From positions 62,001-126,000 of the forward strand of contig NZ_SLXU01000008.1 in NCBI RefSeq assembly GCF_004343505.1: a DNA stretch of 64,000 nucleotides, given 5' to 3'. Source of the stretch: Rhodovulum bhavnagarense. GTDB taxonomy: Bacteria > Pseudomonadota > Alphaproteobacteria > Rhodobacterales > Rhodobacteraceae. Below are positions 18,721 through 28,156 of the stretch, piece after piece; positions within the stretch are counted from its first letter, which is position 1, and each line of letters begins with the position of its first letter. The notes under the pieces are model-generated. The model was not told the DNA's origin. It did not search any database and saw only the letters and a program-made list of their open reading frames with translations. The position numbers and the translations under genes are program-made.

Positions 18721-19629
18721 TTACCGCGATAACCGCCGAAGAGCGGGCCATTGGCTAAGTGCAACGCCTGACAGGATCATTGCCAGCGCGGCCAATAGCG
18801 CGGGCGGCAATGGCTCACCCAGTACGACGGCGCCGAATATCACCGACCAGACTGGAACCTGGTAATTCGTCAGGGTCATGAAGGTCGGGCCGGCGCTGCG
18901 GATTACCAGGATGCGCAGGAAATTCGCGCCCGCCGTGGGCAATAACCCCAGGACCGCAAGCGCGGCAAGGGTTCGCGTATCGGGCAGGGGCGGCGGCCCC
19001 TCTGCCGCCCAGGCGACGGGCACGACCACGGCCGTTCCCACCAATAGCAACACTGCCGCCAGCGCGACGGGGTCAACCGGCGGAAGACGCCGGGTCAGGA
19101 TCGAACCGGCCGCATAGCATGCCGCCGCCGCGAGGCAGGCAAGGCGGCCCCCGGCCTCTCGGGCGGCGCCGGTGCTTTCGAATGCCTGACCGCCGATCAA
19201 AACCACCACGCCGAGGAACCCGATGACAAAGCCCGCCACGCGGCGCGCGTTCATCCGGTCGCCCGGCACGAAGAAGTGCGCCAGCGGCAGGACCATCAGC
19301 GCAACAGCCGCCATGGATACGCCCGCGAATCCGCTGGTGACATGCTGTTGCCCCCAACTGAGCAACATGAAGGGCACTGCCGAACTCAGCGCGCCGATGG
19401 CCAGGATCGAGGGCCCGGCCCGCCCCGCTCCGGTGTAAAGCCGCCCGCCACGCATCGCCCATATCGCCCCGGTCAGCGCCGCGGCAAAGCCGATGCGCCC
19501 GGCGGCCAGCCAGAATGGTGTGATGCCTTCGAGCGCGATCTCGATGACCATGAAGGTTGCCCCCCAGACAAGGCCGAGCGTGGCGACCATGGCCCAGTCG
19601 GAGGGGCGGATATCGGGGCTGGTCTGCAT
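18721..19629 (-). CDS. EamA/DMT-family transporter
   Basis: A 302-residue membrane protein with about ten hydrophobic helices arranged as two EamA repeats; the first contains LGLVWGATFMVIEIAL, the second FLRILVIRSAGPTFMTLTNY and ends near QVPVWSVIFGAVVLGE. The family includes exporters of amino acids and other metabolites; substrate cannot be read from sequence. I chose the ATG at 19629; a GTG three codons upstream (19638) is an alternative. It is convergent with glmM; the ilvC terminator at 19656 separates it from the gene behind. Confidence 0.85.
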   Translation of the reverse strand: MQTSPDIRPSDWAMVATLGLVWGATFMVIEIALEGITPFWLAAGRIGFAAALTGAIWAMRGGRLYTGAGRAGPSILAIGALSSAVPFMLLSWGQQHVTSGFAGVSMAAVALMVLPLAHFFVPGDRMNARRVAGFVIGFLGVVVLIGGQAFESTGAAREAGGRLACLAAAACYAAGSILTRRLPPVDPVALAAVLLLVGTAVVVPVAWAAEGPPPLPDTRTLAALAVLGLLPTAGANFLRILVIRSAGPTFMTLTNYQVPVWSVIFGAVVLGEPLPPALLAALAMILSGVALSQWPALRRLSR

Positions 19630-19655
19630 GGAGATCACTTTCCTCTGGCGTAACG

Positions 19656-19682
19656 AAAAGACCCCGGCGCGTGGCCGGGGTC
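19656..19682 (-). terminator. Intrinsic terminator after ilvC
   Basis: GACCCCGGC (19660-19668) and GCCGGGGTC (19674-19682) form a nine-pair stem with a five-base loop. On the minus strand it is followed by TTTT (19659-19656). It lies 28 bases after the ilvC stop. Confidence 0.85.
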
Positions 19683-19710
19683 AATCCGAAAACCGATGGA
19701 AAAGAGCGGC

Positions 19711-20736
<1,026 letters not shown>

Positions 20737-20835
20737 TTATCCCTCGTCGTAACGTTTCCCGGCCCCTGCCGGAACATATCCTGCGTTCCATAGCGGGTTT
20801 GGGCAACAAAGTGCAATGGCAAGCTGGCGCGCGGG

Positions 20836-22044
20836 TTATGCGGACAACCGGACCCCCATCCCCGCCCGCATCAACGCCTTGCGCACCGGCGGCAGACCAT
20901 AAAGCCCGGCAATGCCCGCGGCGCGCAGGTCGCGTGCGATCCGTTCGCCGCGCATCGAAGTGCGGTTCAGGATGTCGATGCCCGCAACCCGCGCGCTTAC
21001 CTCTGGGTGACGTCGGCGGTGATACAATTCCAGCATTCCGTCGTTTCCGATATCTGCCGGGGCGGCCCGCGACAGTTCCAGCAGCACGCGGATGTCGGCG
21101 AGGCTCATGTTTAACCCTTGCGCGCCGATGGGCGGCACCACGTGGGCGGCCTCGGCGATCAGGGCGGTGCGTTCGGCATACATCCGGTGTGCGATCTGGC
21201 TGATGATCGGCCAGACGGTGCGGCGGGTTTCCAGGCGCAGCGGGCCGAACAGGGCGCCCGAGCGGGCGGTCATCTCGGCGTTGAACTCGGCCTCTGGCAG
21301 GGCGGCCAGGCGCAAAACCTCGGGGCCGCGTTCCATCCAGACGATGGCCGAACAGGGCCTGCCGTCACGGTCGGGCAGCGGGACCAGCGTGAACGGCCCG
21401 CCCGAACGGTGGATCTCGGTCGAGACGTTGTTGTGCGGTTCTGGGTGCGTAACGGCAAAGGCCAACGCCTTTTGCCCGTAGCGGATGGTTTTCGCGCCGA
21501 TCCCGACCGCTTCGCGCACGGGGGAATTGCGGCCATCGGCGGCGATCAAAAGCTTGGCGCGTACCCGTGTGCCGTCGGTGAGGGTCACGCGCGCCTCGAC
21601 GTCGCGGGTCAGAACCGAGGCTGTGCCGGTGCCGGGGTGGAAGGTGACGTTGGGCAGTTCTTTCAGCCTGGCGACCATTTCCCTGCGCAGCAGCCAGTTG
21701 GGCAGGTTCCAGCCGAAGGGCAGGTCGGACACGTCCGACGCTTTGAACGCACGGCTGACGCGCGGGGCGGGTGTCTTGCCGCCGGCATCCACGATGCGCA
21801 TTACCTGCAACTCGGTTGCATGGGGGGCAAGCCGGTCCCACAGCCCCGCGTCTTTCAGCACCTTCAGCGAGGGTTGCAGGAATGCCGTGGTGCGCAGGTC
21901 TGCACCATCGGCGGTTTCATCGGTCACCGGCGGCGCAGGGTCCACGCACGAAACGGAAAACCCGGCCGAACCAAAGGCCGCGGCCGCGGTCAGTCCGGCG
22001 ACACCGCCGCCGGAAATCAGGATATCGGTGGAAAGATCGGTCAT
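20836..22044 (-). CDS. UbiH/UbiF/COQ6-family FAD hydroxylase
   Basis: A 402-residue flavoprotein monooxygenase. The FAD dinucleotide motif is ISGGGVAGLTAAAAF at 10-24, the internal aromatic hydroxylase motif is LLIAADGRNSPVREAVGI near 165-182, and the C-terminal FAD motif is GLNMSLADIRVLLE near 310. This family performs ring hydroxylations in ubiquinone synthesis; which position (C1, C5 or C6) cannot be assigned from the sequence. No other ubi gene is nearby. Confidence 0.88.
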   Translation of the reverse strand: MTDLSTDILISGGGVAGLTAAAAFGSAGFSVSCVDPAPPVTDETADGADLRTTAFLQPSLKVLKDAGLWDRLAPHATELQVMRIVDAGGKTPAPRVSRAFKASDVSDLPFGWNLPNWLLRREMVARLKELPNVTFHPGTGTASVLTRDVEARVTLTDGTRVRAKLLIAADGRNSPVREAVGIGAKTIRYGQKALAFAVTHPEPHNNVSTEIHRSGGPFTLVPLPDRDGRPCSAIVWMERGPEVLRLAALPEAEFNAEMTARSGALFGPLRLETRRTVWPIISQIAHRMYAERTALIAEAAHVVPPIGAQGLNMSLADIRVLLELSRAAPADIGNDGMLELYHRRRHPEVSARVAGIDILNRTSMRGERIARDLRAAGIAGLYGLPPVRKALMRAGMGVRLSA

Positions 22045-22102
22045 GTTGCGCCTCCTGAACCCCAGATAGCCCCTCCCGGCCCGGGGTCCAAGAGGAACCG
22101 GA

Positions 22103-22348
22103 TCAGCCGCGCGTGATCAGCAGCAGGATGATCATCACCACCGGGACCGCAGCAACCGCAGGCAGGTAAAGGCCAAGAACGCCCCACTTTATGACGGCCA
22201 GTGCCCACAGGCACAGGCCGCCGCCGATCAGGTACCAGATATTGTCCGCATCCCCGTGCATGAGGTCGCGCAAGATCCAGCCCAGCACCGGAACGGACAA
22301 GAGGAAACTGCCCTGGCGACGCTTTTCTTCCGTAGTATTCGAATGCAT
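22103..22348 (-). CDS. Small membrane protein, unknown function
   Basis: An 81-residue protein starting MHSNTTEEKRRQG with two hydrophobic segments (IWYLIGGGLCLWALAVIKWGV and LYLPAVAAVPVVMIILLLI). GGGAG lies seven bases before the ATG at 22348. The frame is open a further 34 codons upstream, but those residues look unlike the rest and the ribosome site decides the shorter start. It lies 58 bases after the hydroxylase start on the same strand. Function is unknown. Confidence 0.68.
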   Translation of the reverse strand: MHSNTTEEKRRQGSFLLSVPVLGWILRDLMHGDADNIWYLIGGGLCLWALAVIKWGVLGLYLPAVAAVPVVMIILLLITRG

Positions 22349-22400
22349 GAATATCTCCCTTTGGCCAGAGCATATCACAACATGCGGCAATATGCTAAAT

Positions 22401-22443
22401 GCGACAAATAGTCGCAACAAGGCGTGCCTCGCACCCCCCCCCC
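22401..22443. other. Inverted repeat and C10 homopolymer upstream of small membrane protein gene
   Basis: This intergenic stretch holds GCGAC-AAATA-GTCGC (22401-22415), a five-pair inverted repeat, and a run of ten C at 22434-22443. It lies in the presumed promoter region of the gene starting at 22348. The C-run could be prone to slippage or miscounted by sequencing. No promoter consensus is clear. Confidence 0.45.
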
Positions 22444-22460
22444 GGCGCAATCGGCGTGTC

Positions 22461-23108
22461 TCAGGGGCGCAGGCGGTCCAGGAACGTCGTCAGGTCGTCT
22501 GTATGGTAGTGGATATGTGGTGCGGGTTCGGGGCGGGGCGCGACATGAACGGTCCGCATGCCCATTGCGTGCGGCGCGGCTAGGTTGCGGGCGTCGTCCT
22601 CGAACATCGCAGAGTCCGGCGTGTCTATCCCGCCCTTGGCAAAGATCGTCTCGAACGCGTCGCGCCGGGGCTTGGGGTTGTAATCGGCATCCTCTATCCC
22701 GAACACTTCATCGAAGGCTCCGGCCAAACCGCGCGCGGCCAGAACCCTTTGCGCATAATCCGCCGATCCGTTGGTATAGACGATCCGCCGGCCCGGCAGC
22801 GCGACGATCCGGGCGCGCAAGTCGGGATCGGGGGTCAGCCGATCAAGCGAGATATCGTGGACCTCGACCAGGTACCGATCCGGCGCGACGCCGTGGACCT
22901 GCATCAGCCCGGCAAGCGTCGTGCCATAACGCGCCCAGTAGGTGTGGCGCAGCTTGTCTGCCTCTGGCTCGCTCACCCCCAGCGCCTCCATGACAAAGGC
23001 GGTCATTCGCTGTTCGATTTGGTCGAACAGTCGGGCCTCGGGCGGGTAAAGCGTGTTGTCGAGGTCGAAGACCCAGCCGCGGATATGAGAAAAATCGTGA
23101 TGAATCAT
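22461..23108 (-). CDS. HAD-family pyrimidine 5'-nucleotidase-like phosphatase
   Basis: A 215-residue HAD hydrolase. Motif I is VFDLDNTLYPPEARLF (nucleophile Asp near residue 14), motif II is VYTNGS near 109, and motif III/IV are at PKPRRDAFETI and MFEDDARNL. The helical cap after motif I and the LYPPE sequence fit the pyrimidine 5'-nucleotidase (SDT1/PHM8) subgroup, which dephosphorylates UMP/CMP. The start was set at ATG 23108; nine more codons are open upstream. It is divergent from the GntR regulator at 23211. Confidence 0.85.
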   Translation of the reverse strand: MIHHDFSHIRGWVFDLDNTLYPPEARLFDQIEQRMTAFVMEALGVSEPEADKLRHTYWARYGTTLAGLMQVHGVAPDRYLVEVHDISLDRLTPDPDLRARIVALPGRRIVYTNGSADYAQRVLAARGLAGAFDEVFGIEDADYNPKPRRDAFETIFAKGGIDTPDSAMFEDDARNLAAPHAMGMRTVHVAPRPEPAPHIHYHTDDLTTFLDRLRP

Positions 23109-23210
23109 GAACACGGCCTTTACGCGCTGCGGCAATAGGCTCGATTGCCGGGGCTTGATATGAGGGGTGGCTGGACCTTAATGTAGACTGTCGTATGCAG
23201 GAGCTTCCCG

Positions 23211-23864
23211 ATGAAAGACGCGCGCCCCGTCCAGAAGGACGCCTACGAGATGATTCTCGAAGCGATCGACGTGGGTGTTTACGGGCCGGGCGATCGTCTT
23301 GTCGAAAGCGAACTTGCCGAACGGTTCGGGGTTTCGCGTACGCCGATCCGTGAGGCCTTGCAACGCCTCGAGACACAGTCTTTGCTGGCGCGCGACGGGC
23401 GCAGCCTGATCGTCGCCTCTTTGGGCCATGACCAGATGGCCGAACTCTACGTCGTGCGCTCTGAACTTGAGGGGCTGGCTGCAAGGCTGGCCGCACGTCA
23501 TGCAACCGCCGAAGAGGTCCGGGTGTTGCGCGCGATGGTCAAGGACGACGAATCGCTGGTCGAGGATTCCGCCGCGCTTGCCCGCGCCAACCGGCGCTTT
23601 CACAAACAGATCCACCTGGCCTCGCATAACCGCTATCTCGTTCAGCAACTGGATCTTGTCTACCGCACCATGGCGTTGATGGCGACGACATCTCTGGCGC
23701 TGGAGGGGCGGGGCCGCGATGCACTGGCCGAACATGCGGCAATCGTGGCGGCGATCGAGGCCGGGGATGGTGACGCGGCCTATGACGCGCTGAAAAAACA
23801 TATCTCAGTCGCTTTCGAATCGCGGCTGCGCCACGATGCCGACCGTCTCATGGCAGAGTGTTAA
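23211..23864 (+). CDS. GntR-family regulator with FCD domain
   Basis: A 217-residue regulator. Residues 10-70 form the GntR winged helix (DRLVESELAERFGVSRTPIR, then EALQRLETQSLL), and residues 80-205 the all-helical FCD domain with likely metal ligands in RRFHKQIHLASHN and LAEHAAIVAAIE. FCD regulators bind small organic acids or sugar acids; the ligand is not evident. The closest divergent gene is the HAD phosphatase, the next downstream gene is convergent. GGAG lies upstream of the ATG. Confidence 0.9.
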   Translation: MKDARPVQKDAYEMILEAIDVGVYGPGDRLVESELAERFGVSRTPIREALQRLETQSLLARDGRSLIVASLGHDQMAELYVVRSELEGLAARLAARHATAEEVRVLRAMVKDDESLVEDSAALARANRRFHKQIHLASHNRYLVQQLDLVYRTMALMATTSLALEGRGRDALAEHAAIVAAIEAGDGDAAYDALKKHISVAFESRLRHDADRLMAEC

Positions 23865-23874
23865 GCCCACCCTC

Positions 23875-25743
23875 TCAGTCGATGCCGTGGCGCGTCTTGT
23901 CCCAGAAAAAGGGCCGCGCGATCATTTCCCATATCGCCTTGTAAAGGGCGAGCGTGGCCAGCGGGAAATAGAAATGCAATGTCGGCAGCCATGGGATCAA
24001 TCCCGGCTTGCCGGATCGGCGCAGCGCCTGGATGCCGACGCTCAGCGAGACGGTCTCGCTTAGAATGAAAAGGCTTATCAGGGTCGCCAGCGCCGGCGTC
24101 ATTCCATGCGCAGCCAGCGGATGGTCCAGCCCCAGCGCAAGCCCCCAGAACGACCATAATAGCGGCATCAGCGCGACCTGTGTCAGAGAGCCGAGGAACA
24201 GGATCTGGACCCCCCAGAACCCCCATGGGCCAAGCTGTCGCCATAGCCGGACCGGTTCACGCATATGGGCCGACCAGGTCATCGCGTAGCCCTTGAGCCA
24301 GCGCGAGCGTTGCCGCACCCAGGGCCATGTTCGGCAATTGGCCTCTTCGGCAGTGACGCTATCCAGAAATTCAGTCCGATAGCCATGCCGCGCCAGGCGC
24401 AGGCCCAGATCGGCATCCTCGGTCACGTTATGGGCATCCCATCCCCCCAGCGCCTCAAGGGCGGGGCGACGAAAGAACAGCGTGGTTCCCCCCAGGGGCA
24501 CCGGAACGCCCAGCCGCGCAAGCCCGGGCAGAACCACGCGGAACCATGCGGCATATTCCATCGTGAAACAGCGCGACAGCCAGTTGCGCCCGGTATTGTA
24601 GAAATCGAGCCGTCCCTGCAAACAGGCAACATCGGCGCCGCGGGCGTGGAAATGTGTCACCATCCGGTGGATCTGGTCGGGCTCTGGTGCATCCTCGGCA
24701 TCATAGACCCCGATGATCGACCCGCGGCAGAATTCCAGCGCGTAGTTCAGCGCCCGTGGCTTGGTCTTGAGGATGCCGTCGGGCACGGTGATCGTGCGCA
24801 TCCAGCCCGGTAACTCGGTCCGGGCCAGCATGGCGCGGGTGGCGTCGTCATTTGCCTCTGTCACAAGACAGATATCCAGCAGCGCGCGCGGATAGTCGAG
24901 CTGCGCCAGCCGTTCGATCAGCCGCGTCGCAACCTCTGCTTCATGGTAAAGCGGCACGAGAATCGAGACAACCGGCAGCCGTGCGATCACCGGCGGAGGC
25001 GGCTCGGGTTGACGGCGCAGCCGGGCCGCGTGACGCGCCTCGGCAATGGCGCCGGCGGCTTTCAGCCCGGTCCCCAGCGCCATCCATCCCGCCGCCCAGA
25101 CTGTCAGCGCGGCCAAGGTGCCGCGCGGGGCCAGCAGAAACAGGCAGATCAGCGTGACCAGGATGGCCGCCACCGCCACGCGCGGGGCGGCCCCGTACCA
25201 GAAGCGGCAGCTTTCAACCTCGGGGACCCGAGTCGCCGCGGCCAGCGCAAGGGCGGGGCCGAAATGCCGGGCCAGGGTGTCCTGCAACATCCGTTCGCTA
25301 CAGATCAGCATGACCGGCGTTCCCATGCCGGCGGGCAAGGCGGCGGTCTGTTCGCCAAAGCGTTCTGGATGCGCGGTGGCGATCAGTGTTGCCGCGCCCA
25401 TCCGGCGCAATGGAACGAAGCCTTCGCGCAGGCAGCGCGCGGCGCCCAGCATGTCGACCAGCCCGCGATCGGGGGGGAACAGGTCGGGCCGCGCGGGTGT
25501 TGTGCGATATCGTCGGCACAGTGCTCTGACCAACGTTTCGCCATCGGTCGTGCCATCGGCCACCAAAAGCGCATCTAGCCGGATATCCATCCGCGCCTTG
25601 TCGGCAAGTGTCCGGTTCAGCGCGGCAGGTGTGATCGCCCCCATCCGCAGCAGTGTATCGCCCAGCCACAGATCGCCCGGCAAGGCGATGGCGGGGGCGC
25701 GCGCCGGCATGGGGCGGGCGGCTTTCGGGGTGAGCTTGGTCAT
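23875..25743 (-). CDS. MshEN-domain membrane glycosyltransferase, family 2
   Basis: A 622-residue protein. Residues about 25-130 resemble the MshEN/GspE N-terminal module (LGDTLLRMGAITPAALNRTL). Two hydrophobic helices follow near 185-220, then a GT2 domain (PVVSILVPLYHEAEVATRLI; YDAEDAPEPD; EDADLGLRLARHG; QRSRWLKGY), which is the D..D..QxxRW pattern of processive, cellulose-synthase-like enzymes. C-terminal helices complete a membrane channel layout. A likely role is polysaccharide synthesis and export; the product is unknown. MshEN modules can bind c-di-GMP, but I did not verify the binding motif. The ATG at 25743 is next to a 12-pair hairpin. Confidence 0.85.
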   Translation of the reverse strand: MTKLTPKAARPMPARAPAIALPGDLWLGDTLLRMGAITPAALNRTLADKARMDIRLDALLVADGTTDGETLVRALCRRYRTTPARPDLFPPDRGLVDMLGAARCLREGFVPLRRMGAATLIATAHPERFGEQTAALPAGMGTPVMLICSERMLQDTLARHFGPALALAAATRVPEVESCRFWYGAAPRVAVAAILVTLICLFLLAPRGTLAALTVWAAGWMALGTGLKAAGAIAEARHAARLRRQPEPPPPVIARLPVVSILVPLYHEAEVATRLIERLAQLDYPRALLDICLVTEANDDATRAMLARTELPGWMRTITVPDGILKTKPRALNYALEFCRGSIIGVYDAEDAPEPDQIHRMVTHFHARGADVACLQGRLDFYNTGRNWLSRCFTMEYAAWFRVVLPGLARLGVPVPLGGTTLFFRRPALEALGGWDAHNVTEDADLGLRLARHGYRTEFLDSVTAEEANCRTWPWVRQRSRWLKGYAMTWSAHMREPVRLWRQLGPWGFWGVQILFLGSLTQVALMPLLWSFWGLALGLDHPLAAHGMTPALATLISLFILSETVSLSVGIQALRRSGKPGLIPWLPTLHFYFPLATLALYKAIWEMIARPFFWDKTRHGID

Positions 25744-25749
25744 GGGGTA

Positions 25750-25779
25750 CCACCAGGAGGGAACGACCCCTTCTGGTGG
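25750..25779 (-). promoter_or_regulatory. Twelve-pair hairpin just upstream of the glycosyltransferase start
   Basis: Positions 25750-25761 pair with 25768-25779 over twelve base pairs (one G-T) around a six-base loop. On the minus-strand mRNA the hairpin ends seven bases before the ATG at 25743. The purine-rich stretches that could serve as ribosome site (AGAAGGGG and GGTGG) lie in its arms. A translational control hairpin or a protein operator are both possible. No T-tract follows, so it is not a terminator. Confidence 0.55.
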
Positions 25780-25814
25780 CTGTATGGTTAATATTTGGTG
25801 AATGCGTGCGGCGC

Positions 25815-26969
25815 TCAGGCGCGCTGGGCCATCGCGGCGGCAAAACGCTCGAACAGGTAATAGCTGTCCTGCGGTCCGGGGCTGGCCTCGGGATGGTATT
25901 GCACGCTGAAGACCGGACGATCGGTCATGCGAATACCGCAATTCGACCCGTCGAAGAGGGAGACATGGGTTTCCTTGACGCCCGCGGGCAGGCTCTGGCT
26001 GTCCACGGTAAAGCCGTGGTTCATCGAGGTGATCTCGACCTTGCCGGTTTCCAGATCCTTGACCGGATGGTTGGCGCCGTGATGGCCGTGGTTCATCTTG
26101 ATCGTTTTCGCCCCCAGCGCCAGCGCCAGCATCTGGTGGCCCAGGCAGATGCCGAACAGCGGCACGTCCTGTTCCAGAACCTTGCGGATCATCGGCACGG
26201 CATATTCCCCTGTCGCCGCCGGATCGCCCGGCCCGTTGGACAGGAAGACACCATCAGGTTTCAGCGCCAGCACGTCCTCGGCCGTGGCGGTGGCGGGCAG
26301 GACGGTGACATCGCAGCCGGCCGAGGCGAGGCAGCGCAAGATGTTGCGTTTCGCGCCATAGTCGATGGCGACGACCTTGTGGCCCGGCCCCTCGCGCCGC
26401 TGGTATCCCTCGGGCCAGGCCCAGCGCATCTCGTCCCAGCGGTAGCTTTGCGCGCAGGTGACATCCTTGGCCAGGTCCAGCCCCTCCAGCCCGCAGAACC
26501 CGCGCGCCTTGGCAACCAGCTTCTCGATGTCGAAACGGCCTTCGGGGTCATGGGCCAGCGCCACGTGGGGCGCGCCCTGCTGGCGGATCGCGCGGGTCAG
26601 GCGGCGGGTGTCGATGCCGCCGATCCCGATCCTGCCGCGTTTCGACAACCAGTCCACAAGAGGTTCGGCCGCGCGCCAGTTCGAGGGTTCGGTCGGGTCC
26701 CACTTGACGACCATGCCCGCGGCGACCGGTGACGCGGTTTCGTCATCCTCGGGGTTGACGCCCACATTGCCCACATGGGGGAAGGTGAAGGTCACGACCT
26801 GGCCCGCATAGGAGGGGTCGGTCATGATTTCCTGGTAGCCCGTCATCGCGGTGTTGAAACACAGTTCCGCCACCGTCTCGCCCGTGGCGCCGAAGCCCTG
26901 GCCGTAGAACACGGTGCCGTCGGCAAGCGTCAGGCAGGCGGTCGGGCGGGCGGCGTTTGACGGGGGCAT
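25815..26969 (-). CDS. carA: Carbamoyl-phosphate synthase small subunit
   Basis: A 384-residue glutaminase subunit that supplies ammonia to CarB for carbamoyl phosphate, used for arginine and pyrimidines. The N-terminal half shows LADGTVFYGQGFGA and FNTAMTGYQEIMTDPSY. The class I amidotransferase half shows the catalytic FGICLGHQML Cys and the YHPEASPGP His-Glu. AGGAG precedes the ATG. carB is not in the window. It is divergent from yqeY across an AT-rich region. Confidence 0.97.
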   Translation of the reverse strand: MPPSNAARPTACLTLADGTVFYGQGFGATGETVAELCFNTAMTGYQEIMTDPSYAGQVVTFTFPHVGNVGVNPEDDETASPVAAGMVVKWDPTEPSNWRAAEPLVDWLSKRGRIGIGGIDTRRLTRAIRQQGAPHVALAHDPEGRFDIEKLVAKARGFCGLEGLDLAKDVTCAQSYRWDEMRWAWPEGYQRREGPGHKVVAIDYGAKRNILRCLASAGCDVTVLPATATAEDVLALKPDGVFLSNGPGDPAATGEYAVPMIRKVLEQDVPLFGICLGHQMLALALGAKTIKMNHGHHGANHPVKDLETGKVEITSMNHGFTVDSQSLPAGVKETHVSLFDGSNCGIRMTDRPVFSVQYHPEASPGPQDSYYLFERFAAAMAQRA

Positions 26970-27026
26970 GACACTCTCCTGACGGTGATCGCGCGGAACC
27001 TATGGGGGGCGAGGGAAAGAATCAAG

Positions 27027-27070
27027 GGGGGGTGAAAAATGTAAAATTATTATAAAACAATAGCTTAGAT
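27027..27070. promoter_or_regulatory. AT-rich divergent promoter region between carA and yqeY
   Basis: This is one of the most AT-rich stretches in a GC-rich window. On the minus strand TATAAT occurs exactly (27054-27049), a good -10 box for carA, but I see no matching -35 at 16-18 bases. A TATAAA on the plus strand (27051-27056) could serve yqeY. Assignment is by position and base composition only. Confidence 0.4.
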
Positions 27071-27151
27071 ATGTTCGCCTGCGCTTGTTTCGGGTGTGGG
27101 CAGGCTGTACTTTGGCATTTCCCGGCAGAGTGCCTACAAAAGGGGATCAAA

Positions 27152-27613
27152 ATGGACTTGCGGACGCGCATCGCCGCGGCGCTGAAAGTGGCCATGAAGA
27201 ACAAGGAGGCCGAGCGTCTGGGCACGCTGCGCCTGATCAACGCGGCGATCAAGGACCGCGATATCGCGCTCAGAGGCGAGGGCGCCGAAGACGGTGTCGG
27301 AGACCCCGAGGTTCTGGCTATTCTCGGCCGTATGGTCAAGCAACGCCAGGAAAGTGCGCGTGCTTACGAAGAGGGCGGGCGGCTGGACCTGGCCGAGGCC
27401 GAACGCGCCGAGATCGCTGTCATCGAGGAATTCCTGCCTCGTCAACTCACCGAGGACGAGGTCGCCGCGGCGATCGATGCCGCGATCGCCGAGTTGGGGG
27501 CCGAGTCGATCCGCGACATGGGCCGGGTCATGGGGCAACTCAAGGCAAACTATGCCGGCAGGATGGATTTCGGCCAGGTTGGTCCGATGGTGCGGGCGCG
27601 GCTGACGAGCTGA
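27152..27613 (+). CDS. GatB/YqeY-family protein
   Basis: A 153-residue protein of the GatB_Yqey family, related to the tRNA-binding tail of the GatB amidotransferase subunit. It reads MDLRTRIAAALKVAMKNKEA, then LGTLRLINAAIKDRDIA, ends with the MGQLKANYAGRMDFGQVG block, and has the expected length. AGGGG lies before the ATG at 27152. The biochemical role of stand-alone YqeY proteins is not settled. It is divergent from carA, an arrangement common in alphaproteobacteria. Confidence 0.9.
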   Translation: MDLRTRIAAALKVAMKNKEAERLGTLRLINAAIKDRDIALRGEGAEDGVGDPEVLAILGRMVKQRQESARAYEEGGRLDLAEAERAEIAVIEEFLPRQLTEDEVAAAIDAAIAELGAESIRDMGRVMGQLKANYAGRMDFGQVGPMVRARLTS

Positions 27614-27652
27614 TCTCAATGGCGCCGCGGTGCGAAACGGTGGGCCTGCGAC

Positions 27653-27683
27653 AAAAAGGGCGCCCCGGAAAGGCGCCTTTCTT
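27653..27683 (+). terminator. Putative intrinsic terminator after yqeY
   Basis: AAAAAGGGCGCC (27653-27664) can pair with GGCGCCTTT (27672-27680) with one bulged G, loop of about seven bases, followed by CTT. It lies 40 bases after the yqeY stop. Confidence 0.6.
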
Positions 27684-27812
27684 GCCGCAGCGGGCTTGCA
27701 GCGCGCAGCGAGGGTGCCATTTAGAAGGCGGCGTTGCGCGGAAACCTCCGCGCCGGGATTGCAGGGAAAAGGGCAGGGGCCGTCATGTCGGCACCCAAGG
27801 ACGGAGCGCGAG

Positions 27813-28142
27813 ATGTTGAACTATTTCAAGAACGTCAAACCCGAGGATTGGCCTGCCGTGCTCTTGCGCGGGGCGGCCCTGATCCTGATCGTCAGCCATC
27901 TCATCGGTTTTTTCCTGTATTCCCACAAAATCTCGTTGCCGACCGCGTTGATCATGGGCCTGCTGCTCGCGCGTGAAATGTACGAGGATTTGGCGCAGCG
28001 CTTCTTCCGCCTCAAGGCAGAGGAATATGAAAAGCACCTCGAAGAGTTGAAGCACGATAAGCACGAGCACAAGCACCCCAACCTTCTTATCGAGGGGCGG
28101 GCGGCCATGCGCGACATTACCGGACGCAAGTCGCAGGACTGA
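27813..28142 (+). CDS. Small membrane protein with charged His-rich tail
   Basis: A 109-residue protein with two probable transmembrane segments (AVLLRGAALILIVSHLIGFF and ISLPTALIMGLLLARE). A highly charged cytoplasmic helix with EEYEKHLEELKHDKHEHKH follows. The ATG at 27813 follows GGAGCGCGAG. The frame is open far upstream, but those residues fall into the yqeY terminator. Function is unknown; the His/Asp/Glu cluster could bind metal, which is inference. It is convergent with lipB. Confidence 0.65.
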   Translation: MLNYFKNVKPEDWPAVLLRGAALILIVSHLIGFFLYSHKISLPTALIMGLLLAREMYEDLAQRFFRLKAEEYEKHLEELKHDKHEHKHPNLLIEGRAAMRDITGRKSQD

Positions 28143-28156
28143 CCGAGGCGAATACG

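Noticed and set aside
27785-27976. Alternative overlapping frame starting MSAPKDGARDVELF before the small membrane protein
   Set aside because: No ribosome site advantage and no hydrophobic or motif content; the 27813 frame has two membrane helices and a good ribosome site.
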